Below the pieces are notes generated by a model, which had not been told where the DNA came from, made no database searches, and saw only the letters and a program-made list of their open reading frames with translations. Position numbers and translations under genes: made by a program. A DNA stretch of 64,000 nt from the NCBI RefSeq assembly GCF_029962835.1, contig NC_080574.1, positions 40,664,501 through 40,728,500 of the forward strand, written 5' to 3'. This DNA is from Magnolia sinica (lineage: Eukaryota; Streptophyta; Magnoliopsida; Magnoliales; Magnoliaceae). Of this stretch, positions 59,213-64,000 are shown piece after piece (the first letter of the stretch is position 1; each line of letters begins with the position of its first letter).

Positions 59213-62200
59213 AGTGGGCCCAATTTTTTTTGAAGAGTTATGTTTCCTCTGCTTGTCCATGGATTTTTTGTATGAGAAACTTCTTGGCAAGTTCTTTCCC
59301 TTTCTTGTAAATTGTTTTGATTATTTTCCTTCTTTTCTTTTCTTTTGAGAAACTTCTAAGCAGGCATGTCCTAGTCTATGAAATGAAAAAGTCATCACCT
59401 ACTCCTTAGAGGCCTTGAAACTTCCAAACAATTTATTCCCTTTTCTGTAATACTATCATGCAAACATAATAACCACCTACATGGGTAGTAAGAACCATGG
59501 TTAGGCCTTGTTTTATAAACGATCTAGACCATCCATTTTGTTGGACATTAATTAGATGGATATGATTTTCATGTCAAAGTATTTTTGAGAGGAATGGAGA
59601 ATTGGAGGTAGGGCCCACAGAACAAACACCCATATCCATGATTAATCGACTTCTCGTCATAAATGATCTAGACCATTCATTTTTTGTCCATTTATCATGT
59701 GCCTAGGGTCATCATGTCAAAGTTATTCTTGAGAGGAATGGGGAATAAGAGGTAGGGCCCACTAGATAAACAATCTGGATTTTGTAGTCCATTCATTGAA
59801 TGGCTACAATCATCAAATCAAAGTGATCGTTGAGGGACAAGATTTTAGAGGTGGGGCCCACATTATTTGGACGGTCCAGATCCTTGATCAGAAAGTTTTC
59901 ATTATTGATCTGAACCATCCATTTTAATGAACATTGGTCAGACCGTATAGGGCAATCAGAGCCTGGGAGAAATAGGTAAGTGGGGTTGGGACCCATGAGT
60001 TGGATGCTCAATCCATGATCCGCCGTTTTTGGTCGTAAATGATTTGTACCTTCCATTTTATTGGCCATTGATCAAATGGATGGGATCATCATTTCAAAGT
60101 ATTCTTGAGAGCAAGGGGGACCATCCATTTTTGTTGGCCATTGATCATATGGCTAGGATCATCATATCGGAGTTATTTTGGAGACAAATGGAATATTAGA
60201 TATGGATGGTCTGTATCAATATTAGGTACTTGCTATAACAAATGATTTGGACCTTCGTTTTGTTGGTTGTGGATCAAGTGCCCAAATTAAAGTGATCTTC
60301 CAGAGGCATGAGAAATAACAAAATAAGATTGGGACCAACATGATGGCCAGTTGAGATCTATGATTGGATTGGACTGTCTATTTTTGTTGACTATTAGTCA
60401 GGATCATCTGTTAAAAATGATTGTCAGAAGTCATGAGCAATAGACAAAGTCTCCCCTTCGTGGCCGAAATTGATAGTCACAATAAATTTGAAGAAAGCCG
60501 AGAATCTATTTGTCTGGATTCTAGAGTATTTGCACGCAAGCAATTCAGGAAGTTATTTGTCCTGAGTTGCATTCTATTGAGCAGATGACAACATCTAAGT
60601 CCTTGACGGAAGTTCCCTAACAAAGTTGTAGTCAAACGAACTCTTAGAGAGTAATCCTATCTCTTTCTATTTTATTATTGTTTTTAATTAATTTTTTTAG
60701 ATGTGATTTCTGGATATGATTTATATAGAGTTTGTTTTTATTTTCAAGCTACTTGCTTATTGTTCTTTGCTTAAAGATATAGCATATAAAATAATTACAA
60801 ATAAGCTATTTAATTTGTTATTTTTACACACCCAAATAGAAATTTTGCATTATTATTCTCTTTATTGTTTTAAAAAATAATAAATTCCTGTATATTTCTC
60901 AAATAGTTAAATTATTTGGGTAAGTGTGGATTTATTTGTTATTTCTTTATATTAACTTTATTTTTAAATCTGCTATTTTATTTTCTTAGCTTAATATAGT
61001 TTTGTTCATTGGTTTGTTTATTTGTCTTTCTATGCTTTTGTTATTAGTCAGAGGTGAATTTCTTGGGGAGGCTTTCTCATCCAAACCTTGTGAAGCTAAT
61101 TGGTTATTGTTTGGAGGACAAAGAGCTCCTCCTAGTCTATGAATTCATGCCAAAAGGGAGCTTGGAAAACCACCTTTTTAGAAGTAAGTAGTTGTATTAG
61201 CAATATTTCTCTTTCTTAGCATTCTAGTTATCTTCTACTTGGCTTCTTTGCCAATGTCATAAGTTTTAGTGGTTCTTATTGTATTGATCATGGCTTAAAA
61301 TCTTGCCTGAGATAATACTTATCATCCAATGGGTAATGGGTTTTTAGGCCTAATGATTCGATTCAGACGTGCAAGCAGATGATGTATTGAACATATCATC
61401 CTATGCAAATCGATGCATATTGTTTCTAGAGCAGTACAAAGATTCTACGATGTTGGGATTTAAAACCATCAACCATGATTCAAGATCCCAGTTTCATTTC
61501 AGTGCATACAAATGGCCCCTTGCAGTGATTAATGGAAGTGCTAAGCTACCGCACCTAGGAAGAATGCATGACCGGTAGTTTAATACCCAAGTTGGATAGG
61601 GCTGTTGGACCAGCGGAACTGGCCACCAAACCAGGCCAGGTCACAATAATACTCGTTCAGTTGAGGGGAGAATAAAAAGAGATGCGATTGCATTAGTCCA
61701 AGGCCAAACCAAAGACTTCTACTTGAAAATTTTGCTCCAGCCACTAGCTTAGAAACAGATTGCTTGTGTTTAGAGCATAATTTTCAAGTAGAAGTCTTTG
61801 GTTTGGGGTGTCCATGTGCATCCCACGAAGCATCCAAAAGGTTTGGGGCTGCTGGTGGAGATGTTAGTAGAAACCCATTTCTATTATTTTAGATTAATGA
61901 TATTTCCAGGCCAGAGCAGGTCTGAACGGTTGAACCAAACCGCCCACAAAAATGGGACCAGGTCAGGTCGGTTTTTAAAACATTCTACATGGCACCTCTG
62001 ACTTACAACTGTGAGAGTTCACTACAGTAGGGACTGGGCTAGTTAAAGCTGCATTTTCCTTACAAAGTTTGAAAAAGATTATACATGTTGTCCCAAAAAA
62101 TAAAAATCTGTCTCCATGTTGATGCATTTTTTGCAGGGGGTTCAGCTATCCAGCCATTGCCATGGAGCATACGGCTCAAGATATTAATAGGTGCAGCTAA

Positions 62201-64000
62201 GGGCCTCGCGTTCTTGCACACATCTGAGAAGCAAATTATATTCCGTGATCTTAAAGCATCTAATATATTGCTTGATTTGGTAAAAACTTTTTCCTAATTG
62301 AGCAATGGAAAATTTATTGCTTGGTTCAATTGCTTAATAGGGTCTTCATTTTTATGCAGAATTATAATGCGAAAATTTCTGATTTTGGGCTGGCAAAACA
62401 TGGGCCATTGGGTGAAAATTCGCATGTCACAACACGAGTTATGGGCACATATGGATATGCAGCTCCTGAATATGTAGCCACAGGTAATGCCCAATCTTCC
62501 CTACCAATCTACTATATGCCTACGTGTAGGGCTGGTATTGGGTGAGCTTTGGTTGGGTCAAGGTCAACCCAAAGCCTGACCTGATTGCTAAATGGGCTCA
62601 GCATCCAGGCTCGACCCTAACTGGCCATTGGTGCCAAGAGACAAGGTGACCCAGGCTTGCCCATGAACTGACTCCTAAGCCCAAGCCGCACACGTGCGTC
62701 AATGTTCACGTGTGTATCACATGTGCACGCACACACAGGCACCATACATGCACATGGACACCCACCACACATGCACATGCACCACATGCGGGTGCGCGCA
62801 CATATGGGTGGATCATGTTGGGCTCAAGGTGGGGCCAACGTTAGTCTAAGCCCGACTTTCTGACCTGAGCGGAGCCCAATCCAAAATTCAATAAACTTGA
62901 CCCCTTTGCTTGTTCTGCAGGTTGACCCAACCCACTGCCAGCGCTACATCCATAGCCCCCAGCCCCCAGTTTTGTTTTTCTTCCAAGTAGTCTTTTGTTA
63001 CCCACTGTAGGATTTGGAAGTTTAAATTGATACCCAGTGCAAGTTTACATATAATATCTTTGGTCCCTGAGTTCTTACAAGTAGGGCCCACACGTGTTGA
63101 CCCGGACCATTTATTCGATGGACCCCACCATGATGCTCTTAAAACCATCCTGGTGAGAAAGAATCCCAACTCTTCCAGTCTGTGGTCTGCAAATAGATGG
63201 TTCGGAAAAACATAGACCATCGCTAGGCATTCAATGGGAAGAAGGCCACAGATTGGACTTTTAGTATATTACAACTTGGGGGAATTGTTATGGTGATGGG
63301 CCATTCGCAAATCAAAGGTCCAGATCACCAATGCATGGGCCTCACATGCACTATTCATATCCAGAGCTCAAAGATTACATGTTTCCCCTGAATACTGAAA
63401 AACATGGAAAAATAAAAATAAAATCTCAATTGTTTACTCTAATTTAGGACATGTTTGGTTGCACCAGATATCATGAAGTTTCTTGATATTAGGCAAGAAA
63501 TTAAATTGATAAACCATGATATATCATGATATTTACCCTCACTAAATGATATAAAAATAAATAAAAAATCCTTGACCTAAAAAATGTCATGCCTGTCCCG
63601 ATCAAGCAGGCCATCTTTATGTGAAGAGCGATGTATACGGTTTTGGGGTGGTCTTGCTAGAAATTCTCTCAGGCCAACGAGCTCTCGACACAAACCGTCC
63701 GAGCGGTCAGCACAATTTGGTAGAGTGGGCAAAACCATATCTATCCAATCGGAGAAAGCTATCAAAGGTCATGGACCCACGGATCGAGGGCCAATATTCA
63801 TCCAAAGGTGCATTACAGGCAGCTCAGCTCACTCTCAAGTGTCTTGAGTCCGACCCAAGAACCCGGCCGTCAATGAAAGAAGTGGCGGCGGCGTTGGAGC
63901 AGATCCAAGCCATAAAGGACAAGCCCAAGGAGTCTAAGGCCAGCGCTGCTGCCACACGCACTGCAGGCGGTAACCATGGTCACCATCATTCTCCTATCCG
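56466..64000 (+). CDS. PIX13-like: Receptor-like cytoplasmic kinase, RLCK-VII (KIN3/PIX13-like), six exons, 3' end beyond window
   Basis: Exons: 56466-56535, 57353-57666, 61048-61183, 62137-62279, 62360-62483 and 63610-64000 (continues); all introns are GT..AG. The joined frame gives 392 codons without a stop. MGNC at the start predicts N-myristoylation (Gly2) and palmitoylation (Cys4), hence plasma-membrane attachment. Kinase landmarks: Gly loop GEGGFG (83-88), VAVK with Lys114, helix-C Glu130, catalytic loop FRDLKASN (Asp211), DFG (229-231), APE (256-258) and Asp270. Ser/Thr kinases of this family phosphorylate substrates downstream of immune and developmental receptors. The overall pattern (EGQILxxPNLRIF..GEGGFG) is closest, by memory, to Arabidopsis At2g17220. 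Intron 2 is 3.4 kb and full of repeats. This is the only intact gene in the window. Confidence 0.93.
57353..57666 (+). CDS. PIX13-like: Kinase exon 2: variable linker and N-lobe start
   Basis: Residues 24-128, from a Ser/Gly-rich linker through [13 protein letters not shown], the Gly loop and Lys114 to EEWQ. The acceptor is ttgtag/GTG and the donor CAG/gtaatt. Reading on past the donor quickly meets a stop, supporting the splice site. Confidence 0.92.
58765..58949. mobile_element. Tourist-like MITE in kinase intron 2
   Basis: The left end GGACCTGTTTGGTAGACAC and the right end TGTTTGGCA-type inverse (..tgccaaacaggcc) form inverted repeats of about 45 bp with moderate identity. CTGTTTGG near the end is typical of PIF/Harbinger-derived Tourist elements. 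The flanks are TAA (58762-58764) and TTA (58950-58952), close to the usual TWA duplication but with one difference. Confidence 0.6.
59121..59210. repeat. GA microsatellite with duplicated GGGCCCAATTTTGTT
   Basis: (GA)n tracts at 59121-59140 and 59171-59210 flank two copies of 'gggcccaattttgtt' (59141 and 59155). A third GGGCCCAATTTTTTT follows at 59217. Confidence 0.85.
59515..60450. repeat. Diverged tandem repeat (about 120-145-bp units) in kinase intron 2
   Basis: The phrase 'aaatgatctagaccatccattttgttgg.cat' recurs at about 59515, 59660, 59907, 60040, 60119, 60242 and 60366. 'gatcatcat.tcaaagt.atcttgagag' and 'aggtagggcccac' sit at matching offsets. Units differ widely, so the array is old. 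Confidence 0.7.
61048..61183 (+). CDS. PIX13-like: Kinase exon 3: helix C to hinge
   Basis: Residues 129-173, starting [16 protein letters not shown], with Glu130 and the hinge [17 protein letters not shown]. The acceptor is ttattag/TCA; the donor AGAA/gtaagt leaves phase 1. Confidence 0.92.
61706..61804. repeat. Near-perfect hairpin in kinase intron 3
   Basis: The arms 61706-61737 and 61773-61804 ('aaaccaaagacttctacttg..' and its inverse) pair at 31 of 32 positions around a 35-base loop. It could be a foldback element remnant or a small-RNA hairpin. No target duplication was resolved. Confidence 0.85.
62137..62279 (+). CDS. PIX13-like: Kinase exon 4: catalytic loop
   Basis: Residues 174-221, including [10 protein letters not shown] and the catalytic loop [12 protein letters not shown]. 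The usual His (Tyr in most of this family) before Arg-Asp is Phe209. It ends in phase 0 at GATTTG/gtaaaa. Confidence 0.92.
62360..62483 (+). CDS. PIX13-like: Kinase exon 5: DFG, activation segment, APE
   Basis: Residues 222-262, [15 protein letters not shown] through [13 protein letters not shown]. Thr245 and Thr246 and the GT.GY motif are the expected activation-segment positions. The donor ACAG/gtaatg leaves phase 1. Confidence 0.92.
62527..62946. mobile_element. Possible hAT-like element in kinase intron 5
   Basis: The left end TAGGGCTGGTATTGGGT and the right end '..acccactgccagcgcta' are roughly inverse. The interior has GGGTCAAGG/ACCCAAC simple sequence and a CACATGCAC-rich stretch (62690-62800). 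No 8-bp duplication was found. Confidence 0.35.
63610..64000 (+). CDS. PIX13-like: Kinase exon 6: C-lobe and C-terminal tail (cut by window end)
   Basis: Residues 263-392, [19 protein letters not shown] through [15 protein letters not shown] to a Lys/Ala/His-rich tail. No stop is reached at 64000. Family members are about 390-420 residues long, so only a short end should be missing. Confidence 0.92.

Larger units (their letters stand above)
57667..61047 (+). other. Kinase intron 2 (3.4 kb), repeat-rich
   Basis: Contains a T tract (57909-57942), a Tourist-like MITE (58765-58949), a perfect 11-bp-stem hairpin near 58978-59006, GA repeats (59121-59210) and a diverged tandem repeat (59515-60450). 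No coding sequence was seen. Confidence 0.85.

Noticed and set aside
61369..62001. Two short plus-strand frames in intron 3
   Set aside because: They are flanked by exons of the kinase, lack splice-compatible phases and show no kinase motifs.

Overview
The window is plant nuclear DNA made almost entirely of nested transposable elements, with one real protein-coding gene at the right edge. The dense TGGGCC/GGCCCAC repeat style with 'atgatgtatgtgttgtatcc'-like phrases resembles repeats I associate with woody magnoliids. That assignment is an impression, not a search result. No similarity search or alignment program was run; boundaries were read by eye.

Positions 1-5438 hold two giant LTRs of related Ty3/gypsy families in opposite orientation. 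Positions 5439-9877 are degraded, AT-rich, old sequence, with a putative inserted non-autonomous element at 6213-8298. Its right end looks like the 3' part of an old Ty1/copia element that resumes at 51928, with a polypurine tract and LTR start at 52091-52101.

Positions 9878-51922 form one 42-kb nest. Its base is a chromovirus-like (Tekay/Del-type) Ty3/gypsy composite with the order LTR - internal A - LTR - internal B - LTR, flanked by the 5-bp target duplication GCATG. Both gag-pol regions are full of stops. A is interrupted in gag by a solo LTR (12365-20518, duplication CCAAT/CCAAC), which holds a second solo LTR (13391-17462, duplication CATGG). The right-hand LTR is split by a minus-strand solo LTR (35748-50080, duplication AGTCA). 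That solo LTR holds an 8.4-kb CACTA transposon (41032-49399, duplication TCA). The CACTA element carries host-gene-like fragments and a 3.1-kb telomere-like array with a hexameric CCTAAA theme and higher-order repeats.

Positions 51928-56465 hold copia remnants, a foldback element, two hAT-like elements (one with a perfect 8-bp duplication) and an 885-bp solo LTR with duplication AATGA. From 56466 to the window edge runs a six-exon receptor-like cytoplasmic kinase gene (RLCK-VII, closest by memory to Arabidopsis KIN3/PIX13, At2g17220). It has N-terminal acylation signals and a complete kinase domain; its last codons lie beyond the window. Its introns carry a Tourist-like MITE, a diverged tandem repeat and a near-perfect 32-bp-arm hairpin.

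I saw no convincing tRNA, rRNA or other intact gene.
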